Assembly: GCA_964023205.1 (NCBI GenBank)
Contig: OZ026833.1
Location: 384,501 to 448,500, forward strand
Reading direction: 5' to 3'
From: Lutraria lutraria
Taxonomy: Eukaryota; Mollusca; Bivalvia; Venerida; Mactridae
Length of the DNA: 64,000 nucleotides
The notes beneath the pieces are model-generated. The model was given only the letters and a program-made list of their open reading frames with translations, was not told where the DNA came from and did not search any database. The stretch's first letter is position 1. Each line of letters begins with the position of its first letter. The position numbers were made by a program, and so were the translations under genes. Below, one piece after another: positions 1-10,319 of this stretch.

Positions 1-1017
1 ATGCTTCAAAAATGATTTAGATTAATTGACTGACACCGCATAATTTAAGACCATTCAGTTGAAAATACACAGTAAATAGATTCTATTTGCGTTAGAACTA
101 AGTTATAATATCAGTCTATTAGCAAATACAGTTATGACTATATTTATCAGTCTACATGTATTTGTATTGTACCGATCTGTATTGTGTACTTGTCGCTATG
201 GAAGAACGGGTAGTGTTTTATATTGGTTCTGTAGTGGGTCACCTATAATCAATAACATATTGTAGGAATATAATGATAATTTAAGTGTTCACAGATATAA
301 ATTGAGTGTTTTCGTGTATTCTTGGTACTTGATTTTAGGAATATTGTCTCGTAATAATATCAGGTATGAGAATTATATATAATCTTAATGGAAAAGTTTA
401 AATTTAACCACAGGTGGTTGTTATAATATATACAATCCTGTTTTCAACCATGCTGACATTGGGCAAGGTGTGTTTACATGTATATGCAGATCAATAAATT
501 AAATACGACTTATACAGCTATACCAAACCTCTATGTACAGCGTATTTAGTTTACAAAAACGATTCACATACTTACTGCCATAATTATATATGTAACACTT
601 AATCAGATATATATACTATACTTGTATAGGTCTTTGCCTTAATGTTAACATAATGTACAATGTATTAATTAATATTTTCCACGGCACTTACAATCATTTA
701 GTTCAGCATATAACACTTAATCTTCCACTATAATCTTCTTACTACACATGTGCACATATAACCGGTGGTATTTGCATTTCATTTTATACTAAAACTAATA
801 AAATCACACTTTGATAATAACTTTTTGTGCCAACGAAGACAATGATGTCTGTCTCACAGAAACCGTTTTGATATACTTATTCAAATTTGATAAAACCAGG
901 CGATTCTGTCCACTTTTGAATTAATTGTTTACATATATATGCACTTTTGTCATCTAAACGATCAAGACAAATAATAATCTAACTATTGTGCACTGATACT
1001 AATAACTGTATATACAG
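1..1017. other. AT-rich intergenic sequence, no gene seen
   Basis: No ORF of note, no recognisable RNA gene and no clear repeat on either strand. The same holds for 1198-1640, between the first MITE and the GTCCGTCCG-type repeat. Confidence 0.6.
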
Positions 1018-1197
1018 TACAACCTCTCAAGAGCGGCCCTCCCTTGAGCAACAACCTCCCTGCAACAACAGCATGTCATTTTCCAACTGCTCGATTTCAC
1101 TATATATTTAACCTCTCTAAAACAACAACCCCTCAATAGCAACACAATTTTGCTTCTCCCGAAGGGTTTGCTTTGGAGAGGTTACACTGTACTCGTA
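1018..1197 (+). mobile_element. MITE copy with CAGT ends and TA flanks
   Basis: It begins CAGTACAACCTCTC and ends GAGAGGTTACACTG, so the ends are imperfect inverted repeats, with TA on both sides. No coding capacity. Related copies lie at 6312-6430 (reverse), 13548-13707, 28521-28672, 29100-29170, 37925-38012 and 38512-38573. CAGT ends with a TA target are typical of pogo/Tigger-like elements of the Tc1/mariner superfamily; that class assignment is an inference. Confidence 0.65.
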
Positions 1198-1639
1198 AAG
1201 TCTCGATATAAATAGCATATTAAGTGCTACAGTAAAATTACTGTCATTTTACTTTGTCTACATTCTCGCATTGTATGATTAACGTGTGTGGGGAGATAAT
1301 GAGGTAATGCCATATAATATACGAAGTATTCCAACCTACAATAACCTACAATACAATAAAAAGAATATCATTTCAGAGATGTATGTGAAACAACTTATTA
1401 TTAATGACAACTTATAATAACGCATATGCTAATATAAACATTTATGTATCATTACTTGTAGCCGTCCAGTACATCAATGTAACATTCAAAACATCAAATG
1501 ACGTATGTAACTCATTGGAAAGCATTAGGTTGTTCAATTAATTACACCTTTTTTATAGATGGCAATCTATTAAAGAATTAAACAAGTTTTTATAATGGAT
1601 GGGTGAGTGCCATGTTGGCAGGGTTGCATTTTTGTTGAT

Positions 1640-2690
1640 TTATGACTATTAGTATTATCCCCCGCCTAAGGCGGAGAGATATAGGTTTGGCGTTGTCCGT
1701 CCGGCTGTCAGTCCTTCCGCACGCACCGAGGGTGGTTGTGGGATTAGGGTTGGTTAGGGTTAGGGTTGGTACATTTAGGTCTTGTGAGGTTCAGTTACGT
1801 ACAAACTGGACTTGTGGGGATAATTTCGACTTGTGGGGTGCGACTTGTGGGGTTAAAAACACCGAAAAGATCAAAGGGATCACCCCACAACATACGTCCG
1901 CACACACGAAAGGTGCCTTAGGTGGTTGGGGGTGTGGCCTAACACAAAAGAAATCTATTGAATTCAGTCAATAACCATCTAAATATTTTGTTTCCTAGGT
2001 GGTCATTCTTTTGTTCCTAAACAATGGAGATACAACCTAAGGTAGCAATCGTCCGTCCGTCCGGATGTCTGTCCGTCCGTCCGTTCGTCACACTTGAAAA
2101 TTGCAATAACTTTAATACTTCTGAAGGTTTCTGTTTGAAACTTGAAATATAGGTCGAGCGTGATGAGTGAAAGTGTATTTGTCAAGAACCATAACTTTTT
2201 CATCTATCCCCTTTTCAACTTAGAAAAAAATGTCACTTTCTCTGTAACTTACAATTACTAGTACTTGAAAAGTATTAAAGAGAACCGCATGCAACTTGAC
2301 ATATTGGTACAGCGTGATGGGTGGAAGAGTACTGATCAAGAACCATAACTCTATCATGCATTTAACAGAATGATCCCCCTTTTGAATGTCACTTGTACTG
2401 TTACTTACAATTACTTTAAAAATACATAAGGGAAGCGCATGAAACTTGGAATATTAGTTGTGTGTGATAAGTGGAAATGTGTCAATCATGAATATTAGTT
2501 GTGTGTGATAAGTGGAAATGTGTCAATCATGAACTTTTTCTCTATCATGCATTTTGACAGAAAAATCGCTCTTTTTGTACTTCTGTCACTTTTACTGTTA
2601 CATTTGTACTTACAATACTTTGAAAGGTATTTTGCTGTAATGTGGCTTGCAGTGGACTTGTAGCTTGCACATGCATGCATACTAGAAAGT
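1640..2690 (+). repeat. Dispersed GTCCGTCCG-type repeats with short telomere-like run
   Basis: Two stretches (about 1660-1950 and 2035-2690) have the look of dispersed molluscan repeats. They contain runs of GTCC, a CCGCCTAAGGCGG palindrome near 1662, and diverged internal units of about 140-190 bases ending in 'ACTTGGAATATT...GTGTGATAAGTGGAAATG'-like text. At 1743-1768 there are three TTAGGG words in a row with spacer bases. At about 2452-2537 a segment of roughly 42 bases is duplicated head to tail. The ORFs here have no protein-like features. Confidence 0.55.
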
Positions 2691-2778
2691 ACCATTCATT
2701 TATGCTTCCTTCATGCTTTATCTGATTTAACGAAATGACAAATATACTCGACGGGGGATATCAATTCGATGAATTTTC

Positions 2779-3932
2779 TTGTTCCACAGAAATTTGCTTT
2801 TACTTTACTGTAAATCTGTTAATCATAATATTCTCTTAATGAAACTGAGAGCCATGGGTTTATCAGAACAAGCTGTTCTGTGGCTATCTTCTTATTTGTC
2901 AGACAGGAAGCAATTGGTTGAAAACTCTGGGGTGTTATCATCATCTGCCTCTATAACTTGTGGTGTTCCTCCCAAGGTTCTATTTTGGGTCCCCTACTTT
3001 TTCTGATATATGTTAATGACCTGTCAGCAGCAGTCAAGAACAAGTTACTACTTTATGCAGATGGCTCAGCTATTTTAGTCTCAGCAAAAGACAAAAGTTA
3101 TATTGAAAATATGTTGACCTCTGATCTAAATACTGTTAGCCAGTGGCTTATCTGTAACAAACAAACTCTCTTTACATCTGGGTAAGACAGAGTCCATCCT
3201 TTTTGGCCCTCATAGGAGGCTTAAATCTCAATCCAGTTTTAATATTGATTGAAATGGTCAAACAATTTGAGTCAAAATCATCTGTCAAGTATCTTGGAGC
3301 AGCCATTGATCAGTTCTTATCTTGCTAGGGCAGTAATAAAGAAATCTTGTTCCAGATCAAAATTCCTATACTGTAAAAGTGAATATTTAACATTTCACAC
3401 TAAAAGGCTCCTGGTTAGTTCACTAATTCAATGTCAATTTGACTATGCATCCTCTGTCTGGTACTATGGCTTAACTCAAGATCTCAAAAACAAGTTACAG
3501 GTCACTCAAAATAAGATTATAAGGTCTGTTTTGGATTTAAATCCAAGAAAACATATTGGTAGAGATCATTTCAAAAGCCTAAAATTGCTTCCTGTTGAAC
3601 ATAGGGTCAATCAAATAATTCTTTGTCATGTTTACAGGATACATTCTGGACTTTCACCAATATATTTGAAAGAAAATTTTACACCTGTTAGTGATGTGCA
3701 CTCTTATTCCACCAGGTTTAGGTCAAAAGCATATTCTTCTGGCACTGATCTTGAAATGACAGACAGTGGTAGGTACTCTATCCCAGTGGTGATAAAAGGT
3801 GGAAAAAGGTCATTTGCCTATAATGGTTGTAGTCTATGGAATTTGCTACCTCATGATATAAGGAATGTCCATTCCATTTCCTCTTTTAAACACAAGGTTA
3901 AGGACAATCTGTTACATTTTATTAGTATTTAA
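2779..3932 (+). pseudogene. Decayed LINE reverse transcriptase (C-terminal half)
   Basis: The reading passes through three frames: 2779-2990, then 2958-3185, then 3249-3932. The second piece has the fingers/palm stretch GSILGPLLFLIYVNDLS followed by the active-site box, which reads YADG instead of YADD, so a catalytic aspartate is lost. The first piece carries VNHNILLMKL and the region before the active site. The last piece (227 residues) is the conserved LINE C-terminal region, with KLLPVEHR and SLWNLLP motifs. A shift near 2980, another near 3190-3250 and the damaged active site make this a dead copy. Clade not assigned. Confidence 0.8.
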
Positions 3933-3956
3933 ACTTAATCCCATTATTTTATCATA

Positions 3957-3986
3957 CGAGGGGTGATCCAAAAGTTTTGTCACTGC
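3957..3986 (+). repeat. Left terminal inverted repeat of mariner
   Basis: Thirty bases starting directly after the TA at 3955-3956; 29 of 30 match the right arm in reverse complement. Confidence 0.92.
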
Positions 3987-4350
3987 TTCGATTATGCTAA
4001 AATGTAACGTCCACAGATTGAGTTATTTTTGCCATATATAAATGCACCAACATCTTCTTAATTATTTTGAACAAAAAAGAATCTACTTTCACTAAAAACG
4101 CGCTCGCAGGTAGTGTTGCAATGAACCCTCTGTGACGCACCCGCCGCACGCCGAATTTACAGAATACATTATTTTGCTTACCATATTTGAAAATTTAATT
4201 ACTACAAAAATAACGCGCGAAATCAGACGTAGTTTTCCTGACGTGACGTCATGTCATATGTAGTAAGCAGCAGTTAATACATTTCTAATGACGTCAATGC
4301 ACGTTAACGCTTTCTAAAGCCAGTTGATTGCAAGCCGTTGGAAGAAAAAA

Positions 4351-5535
4351 ATGTCGAAACTTGAAAAACGCCGCAACGCGCAATATTGCATTTTTGCTAC
4401 AAGCTCGGAAAATCGCCTTTAGAAACAATAGAAATGGTAAACGGGACATATGGTGATAAATCAGTTAATAGAAGACTTGTTTATAGGTATGAACGATTTC
4501 GAGAGGGAGATGAGTCCCTGGAGGATCACACAAGGGCCGGAAGGCCAGCAATACGGACAGACGCGAACGTCAACGTTGTTTCCGACGCAACTGAGGAGGA
4601 TCGGCGTATTACTGTTCGGACACTCTCAGAACGCACGGGTTTCAGTTACGGCACTGTGCAGCGTATACTCACTGAAAACTTGAAGATGAGACGTGTGAGC
4701 GCTAGGTGGGTGCCTCGTTTGCTCACTGATGAACAAATGTTACGGTGCGTGCAAGAATCCGAGAAGTTTCTAAGGCGATACAATCGAGAGTGTGATCAGT
4801 TTCTCAGAAAGATTATCACAGTTGATGAAACCTTGCTTTTCTACTACGACCCGGAGACCAAAATGCAGAGTAGCCAGTGGAAACGAGACAGCTCCCCTCC
4901 TCCTAAGAAGGCGCGTGTGTCCAAGACGATAGGCAAACACATGTTTATTGTGTTTTTCGACATGGATGGAGTTGTATTGAGTCACGCCGTACCGAAGGGG
5001 CAATCCGTCAATGCATCCTATTATTCTAAGGTAATTATACTTTTTTAAATTCATTTAAGTCGATCATACTGAGTAATAAAGAAATATTAATAGTTATGAA
5101 TTAAATAAAACACATTATTTATTAAGCTTGTGTTTCGATTGTACACTTCAGGTCCTGACGCGTGATCTGAGGACGGCGCTGCGGAAGAAACGGAACCACT
5201 TCTACACAGACATCGATGGTTGTATATTACACCATGACAACGCCACGCCACACACTGCGCACGAGACACGTTTGAACATGGATGTCCTCGAGATACAGAC
5301 ACTTTCCCACCCGCCATACAGCCCGGACTTGGCTCCGTGCGACTTTGCTCTGTTTCCATATCTGAAGGGAGAGCTAAGGGGGCAACGTTTCGATAACCTA
5401 CAAGAACTGCAGACAGAGAATAACCGCATTCTCTCTAGGCTCCCATCCAAATGGTTTGATAAAGTGTTTCGGAAGTGGATTGCACGACACAGGCATTGTA
5501 TTGAGTGCGCTGGTCGCTATTTTGAGAAGGAGTAA
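4351..5535 (+). pseudogene. Mariner transposase with 121-bp intron and one frameshift
   Basis: The protein starts at ATG 4351 (MSKLEKRRNAQYC), shifts frame by the equivalent of one lost base around 4389-4395, then runs open to 5030. A 121-bp segment (5031-5151) begins GTAATT, ends TTCAG and rejoins in frame at VLTRDL, so it looks like an intron. The second part runs to the stop at 5533-5535. Visible features are a helix-turn-helix segment GFSYGTVQRIL, the WVPRLLT linker, the first catalytic Asp in ITVDE, the second in HHDNA and the third in APCDFALF. Exactly 34 residues separate the last two, the mariner DD34D signature. Length after removing the intron is about 350 residues, normal for the family. 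The frameshift means this copy probably makes no full protein unless the start lies elsewhere. Confidence 0.88.
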
Positions 5536-5743
5536 CGCTACGGCGTCGAGTGAATTGTAAAATAACATTGTTGACGTCGTTGGTGTGCGGCGATAGTCGC
5601 TCATTTATTTCAGACAATACATTGTAATTTATGTAAGTATTTGTTACTTGTACACCAAATTTTGTATAGTATTTTGTAATACATTAATTTACATGTACAC
5701 CGACTTTGATTGTTATATCTTAAATACAGGCCGAGTTACAGAG

Positions 5744-5773
5744 GCAGTGACAAAACTTTTGGATCCCCCCTCG
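5744..5773 (-). repeat. Right terminal inverted repeat of mariner
   Basis: Thirty bases ending directly before the TA at 5774-5775; the single mismatch to the left arm is a G for T at the eighth base. Confidence 0.92.
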
Positions 5774-6311
5774 TAGCATTGAATTTTATAGACTATTTCA
5801 CTTTAACTACACCAAGTAAATTTTTGTTTTATTTTGCATGGCAACTTGTTTCATGTTTTTAATAAGTCATCAACTAAAGGTGAAATCTATAGCATTATAT
5901 TATTCCTCAGTAACATATCTTTTAGTTGCATACTTTTAGATCTCATAACGCGCACTGTTCTGTGATAAGTACATATTAAGTGATATTGCATCTTAACATG
6001 TGGTGCTATTTTATAAGTTTCTGTGATATTATTTATTATTATGTAAAAACTTATTATTATTTGCATTTTGTCTTCCTATGTCTGTTAGCACTATATATTT
6101 AAGGACCACAATGGAAATAAGGGTATTGATTAACCCTTTTTTGTGTTATCCTTACTATATAATGTTGATTGACATGGCTTCTTTAATTCATACAGGTGTC
6201 ATGTGACATGCATATTTAAGGCATGTATGCTCTATTTTACATTGCAGCGAAATTTCCAAGTTCGTTTCAAATTATAGACTTGAAATAGTTTAAGTTTACA
6301 GTAGATACAGT

Positions 6312-6430
6312 GCAAAAGTATGTTGTTGTTGAGAGGTTGTTGCTCTAGAAAGGTTCAATTACTAGTACTGGTTAAATTGTACAGCGAGCAAAAATCATGC
6401 CGCTCTTGAAGGGAGGTTGTTTCTCGGTAT
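6312..6430 (-). mobile_element. MITE copy, reverse orientation, diverged
   Basis: It contains TGTTGTTGTTGAGAGGTTGTTGCTCTAGA and CCGCTCTTGAAGGGAGGTTG-like text, the reverse complement of the CAGT-ended MITE at 1018. The ends are worn. Confidence 0.5.
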
Positions 6431-6623
6431 ATCTATAATAATATCTTATCATAAAATGAACAATGCCTTCTTTAAGTATCTTTATCAGAATGACAAAATC
6501 AACCATCTGCACAAACTCAAGATATCAGATAGTATCAGCTGAGGTCGGAACTGACTATGAATTGATATAAGGAGTTCTTTGTCTGATTATGAACTTGGTA
6601 AATACATAAATATAAATCACACA

Positions 6624-6703
6624 CCGAGGGCTCAGCGCAACACTGACGAAACTTGTTCTTATTTCAATATGAGTTACGACACTGTTGCGTTGAGCCCTCA
6701 ATA
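6624..6703. repeat. Short inverted repeat, about 20-bp arms
   Basis: GAGGGCTCAGCGCAACACTG near 6627 pairs with CACTGTTGCGTTGAGCCCTC near 6680 with two mismatches and a loop of about 35 bases. It could fold as a hairpin in RNA of either strand. Origin unknown, possibly a degenerate MITE. Confidence 0.6.
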
Positions 6704-6765
6704 CTTTTTTTGATATTATCAGATCTTTATATTTACTCACAAAGAGCCATAGACCGAAAGAGAGA

Positions 6766-7610
6766 CAAGAGGGCCACATTGGCCCTTTGTCGCTCACCTA
6801 AGAACAAAGGCCAATTATTAATGACCAGGTAATATAGTTTCCATCTCGTAAAACTCATTTTTACGTAGATTTTGAGATCAAAACCAACAATGAGGGTATG
6901 ATACTGTTAAACTTGTAAGCTAAATCGTAGCAAATTTTCTAATCCAAGGGCCCATAACTCTTGAAGTTGTAGTCTTGTCCAAAACCATCAGGTCATACAC
7001 ATTCATTGTAAATATGATTAGGATCGGTGAATAAGGCGCTAAAGTGTAAACAAGCTAAAATATAGCAAATTTTCTAAGTCAAGGGCCAATAACTCTTGAA
7101 GATGTGGTCTGATTTCATCCATAATCGAACTTGTCCAAGATCTTTTAGATATACTCATTTACTGAAAATATTATTAGGATCGGTGAATAAATGAAGGTGC
7201 TAGAGTGTAAAAAAAGCTAAAATATAGCACATTTTCAAAGTCAAGGGCCCATAACTCTTGAAGTTCTGGTCCGATTCCGCCTATAATCAAACTTGGCCAA
7301 GATCTTTTGGTTATACACATTTACTGAAAATATGATCAGGATTAGTGAATAAATGAAGGCGCTAGAGTGTAAACAAGCTAAATGTAGCAAATTTTGCAAT
7401 TCAAGGGCCCATAACTGTAGAAGTTATTTTCCGATTTTGCCCATAATCGATCTTAGCCGAGACATTGTGGCCATATACATTGTGAGCAAGTTTAATCAAG
7501 ATTCGTTAAGAGCTGCGGTTGCTAGAGTGTAAACAAACCAATTGTGGACAGACGACGGACGACGGACATTCAACGATCCTAAAAGCTCACCTGATGAATC
7601 AGGTGAGCTA
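6766..7610 (+). mobile_element. Hairpin-ended dispersed element, family 1
   Basis: It starts AAGAGGGCCACATTGGCCCT, a near-palindrome, and ends GCTCACCTGATGAATCAGGTGAGCT, a strong hairpin; the 3' part has GACGGACGACGGAC. Between them lie about four diverged units of roughly 130-190 bases, each with the words 'AAGGGCCCATAACTCTTGAAG' and 'GCGCTAGAGTGTAAACAAGCTAAA' or close variants. A reverse copy lies at 62188-62893. No coding capacity. The architecture resembles bivalve pearl/HINE-type non-autonomous elements; that link is an inference. Confidence 0.65.
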
Positions 7611-8240
7611 AAAACTACACATAAATGTAAATAGAATAAGTTTATCACACACTAAGTACTTTAAAGGAATAGAAACAATTTACACAAATACTTTCTTTGC
7701 ATCGATATGACAAGTAAATTGAATGAAAACTTCAATTAAGCCTGCATACAGAGTCAATAGATAAATGATAACATGTTTAAAAACATTCAGTGGCAGTGAA
7801 AATATGTGTAAGACAATCAGTTTAATAAAAGTTAAAAGTTTACATCCAGTGACTATTAGTTTCAATAAAAAAAGATTTCATCAATAAACCTGAATTCTAT
7901 ATGTGAACTGGTTTATCAGATCCTATAAAACATGTACGAAAGTTAATAAAGTTTCACTCACGTAGACGACTAAATTTGGACATACAGAATCGAAATACAT
8001 TTAGGTAGGATTATTGCATAAACATATGGAACAAAATATAAAATATTTATGTCAATATTGATTTGTTTTGCTTGTATGTATTTCCATTTTAAACGTTCCC
8101 ATCTTATACCATTTTAAATCAGGGCGGTGTAGAATATGAAGTGTTTTCAAGTCAGGCACAAACATTTAAAACATAAAAAAAATTGCGTTTAAAAGCTGTA
8201 AAGCGAACATGTGTATAGGAACTTTCTACATGTGCAAGTA
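7611..8240. other. AT-rich 3' flank of the Toll-like receptor gene
   Basis: No gene seen. It probably holds the 3' untranslated region of the minus-strand receptor; no polyadenylation signal stands out enough to call. Confidence 0.4.
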
Positions 8241-10319
8241 TCATCCATTGACAGTGACCCCTAAAGAATCTTTCAGCTTTGTTACAAACAGTTCACGACC
8301 TGCTGCCACAGTAGTCCATTCTAAGTAAGTGGTAGATTCCAGGAGAACTCTCAATGAATTGTTTATATTTCTGCCCAACAAGTCTTCAAACATTATGGCT
8401 ATAACATCTACGTTTTCTTCAATGTGCATCGAATGTGCCACTTTCAGTTCAAACATACACCAGTCACTATTGGCAAAAGTATTCGACAGCACCAAAATTA
8501 TTCTTTTACTTTCCTTCATCCGTTCTACAATATTATCATTGATGAATGTACCGGCGTGAAAATCTCTGTCATGAACACACACTTTAAGATTAAATTCACC
8601 TTCTAACATCGGTACCAAAACATGCTTTATCCATTTTGATTCGGTATTACTATAAGCCACAAACGCATCATATTCATATACATTGCCTTCAAGTGGTGTG
8701 TATTCTTTTCTTCTCCTCATCAGGTATATGTAATGTTTTATGTTCCATCTGTTTCTGTAGAGAACCACAGCTAATACAATGATAATGAAGACCGTGGGTC
8801 CACCTATCATGCCCACCCATTCAATTGTACTGAACGGATGACATTCTAAATATGAGAAATGAACTTCTTGGAGTTCTTTGTTTGCCCATTTTGCAGGAGA
8901 TGAACACTTGTATTGTTCTGGGTAGTATTTCAGTCGGGACTTATCTGCAGTTTTTAGCCAGTTGATAAACCAGGCGAGATTACAATCACAAATAAATGGA
9001 TTTAATGATAATCGCAACTCTGTAAGATTGTTTAAGAAACTTATAGGCATGGCATCTGTGCTAATAGTACCAATTTTGTTCCTTCTAAGTAGCAATTTTC
9101 TGATGCTTGCATTTGCACTAAAGGTCCCAGGAGCAATATTTTGGATCAGGTTTCCTTCCAATTCAACTTTGGTTAGGAATGGTTTATTATTCAATATAGA
9201 GCGAAGATCGCAATTTAATTGGCAATCATAACATTCTATGCTATAGAGGTTGGCTAAAGGAGAGAAAAGGTTTGAAACATCAGTGTTTGTTAAATAATTC
9301 ATTTTTATATAATCGATTTTCAGAGTGTGGAGTTCAGGTATTCCTTTGAATGTATCTGGTATTGATTCGAAAAGTTCTGAAGCATGACTACTTACACCAA
9401 TTCTCAATACCTGCAAGGTATTGGAAGAAAATGCAAAAGGATGTATTTTGATATTATAACCCACATTATCTTGTAATTCTAATACTTCGATCTTCGGGTT
9501 ATTTGAAAGAAGCATTCTTGGATAATTATTTATTAAATTACATTTAAGTTTCAGCTCCTTTAAGTTTGGTAGACATCGAAATGTCTCATTAGTTATAGTC
9601 ACAATATGATTGTAATTTAAGAATAAACGTTCAAGATTCATGGTAAGGGAAACCGTGGATGAAATCTCGGAACAAAAGTTTGGTACGGCGAACAGTTTGT
9701 TAAAACTTATTCTTAATGTTATCAATGATTTCATCTCGGGCAACTTGAATTCTAATATATTGTTATTATCCAAAACTAGCTCAGTGAGATTTTTTAGTCG
9801 TTTTAAAGTATTGACGGTAAACTTTTCAATTGAGTTATGTCTCAGGCCCAGATAAGAAGCAGGTGACATATTCAACAAAGAAAACGTTTCATCTCGAATC
9901 GCATCACTTCCCATGTATTCCAAATACAAAGCGTTCAAACGGTTTTCACGAGATAGTTGTACCAGTAAATGTTTCATATCGTCTATATTGATTCTGTTTC
10001 CTGACAGATCTAGGGACCAAAGATTTTCAAACATCCTGAATGCATGTTCGGAGATGTTTACGATTCTATTTGATTTAAGAAGAATTCTTTTCATATCATC
10101 TGGTCGGTCAATATGTCGGAATGTATCACTCGTTACATCACCTAGTTTGTTATCCGAAAAATCCAGAAATTTAATATAACCAGGTATTTCCGGAATGTAT
10201 GTAAGATTAGCATTGTCACAATTTGCTGATTCTCCATAAAAACGACATCCTGTCCCGCACACTTGATTCACCATGGAAACTTCCAGAACTATCCACAATA
10301 TAAAACTAGGCCCGTTCAT
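8241..10319 (-). CDS. Toll-like receptor, single exon
   Basis: A 692-residue pattern-recognition receptor read from one uninterrupted exon. The N-terminus is a hydrophobic signal segment followed by a small Cys cluster (CGTGCRFYGESANC). About 15-16 leucine-rich repeats follow, then one C-terminal cap (CDCNLAWFINWL...C...C, about residues 437-491). A transmembrane helix spans about 499-521 and a TIR domain about 546-690. TIR box 1 is YDAFVAYS (Asp551); box 2 is VCVHDRDFHAG, with alanine (589) where most TLRs have proline; the box 3 region is YLEWT (Trp668). A single C-terminal Cys cluster makes it the vertebrate-like sccTLR type. Family knowledge: TIR contacts with adaptors such as MyD88 start NF-kB signalling. 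Ligand unknown. The start codon at 10319 is the first Met before the signal peptide. Confidence 0.95.
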   Translation of the reverse strand: MNGPSFILWIVLEVSMVNQVCGTGCRFYGESANCDNANLTYIPEIPGYIKFLDFSDNKLGDVTSDTFRHIDRPDDMKRILLKSNRIVNISEHAFRMFENLWSLDLSGNRINIDDMKHLLVQLSRENRLNALYLEYMGSDAIRDETFSLLNMSPASYLGLRHNSIEKFTVNTLKRLKNLTELVLDNNNILEFKLPEMKSLITLRISFNKLFAVPNFCSEISSTVSLTMNLERLFLNYNHIVTITNETFRCLPNLKELKLKCNLINNYPRMLLSNNPKIEVLELQDNVGYNIKIHPFAFSSNTLQVLRIGVSSHASELFESIPDTFKGIPELHTLKIDYIKMNYLTNTDVSNLFSPLANLYSIECYDCQLNCDLRSILNNKPFLTKVELEGNLIQNIAPGTFSANASIRKLLLRRNKIGTISTDAMPISFLNNLTELRLSLNPFICDCNLAWFINWLKTADKSRLKYYPEQYKCSSPAKWANKELQEVHFSYLECHPFSTIEWVGMIGGPTVFIIIVLAVVLYRNRWNIKHYIYLMRRRKEYTPLEGNVYEYDAFVAYSNTESKWIKHVLVPMLEGEFNLKVCVHDRDFHAGTFINDNIVERMKESKRIILVLSNTFANSDWCMFELKVAHSMHIEENVDVIAIMFEDLLGRNINNSLRVLLESTTYLEWTTVAAGRELFVTKLKDSLGVTVNG

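Larger units (their letters stand above)
3957..5773 (+). mobile_element. Mariner-family DNA transposon, full length
   Basis: A 1,817-bp element with 30-bp terminal inverted repeats, flanked on each side by TA (3955-3956 and 5774-5775), the mariner target duplication. The left end starts CGAGGGGTGATCCAAAAG and the right end, read inward, starts CGAGGGGGGATCCAAAAG; the 30-bp arms differ at one base. It encodes a DD34D transposase. It sits inside the 3' tail of an older LINE. The near-identical arms and mostly open transposase suggest a fairly recent insertion. Confidence 0.93.
2785..6152 (+). mobile_element. 5'-truncated non-LTR retrotransposon, interrupted by a mariner
   Basis: Reverse-transcriptase-like coding sequence (2779-3932) is followed by an AT-rich 3' tail. 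The tail is split by a mariner at 3957-5773 and resumes at 5774. It ends near 6152 with a short hairpin (AAGGGT...ACCCTT) and a TTGTGTTATCCT terminus, a 3' end style typical of CR1/L2/Rex-like LINEs. The 5' part, including any endonuclease, is missing. The nesting order shows that the LINE inserted first. The exact 5' boundary is uncertain. Confidence 0.7.

Noticed and set aside
1642..1974. 110-codon ORF
   Set aside because: It lies in a GTCCGTCCG-type dispersed repeat with telomere-like words; low-complexity translation.
4770..5617. Minus-strand ORFs across the mariner
   Set aside because: Shadows of the transposase reading frame on the opposite strand.
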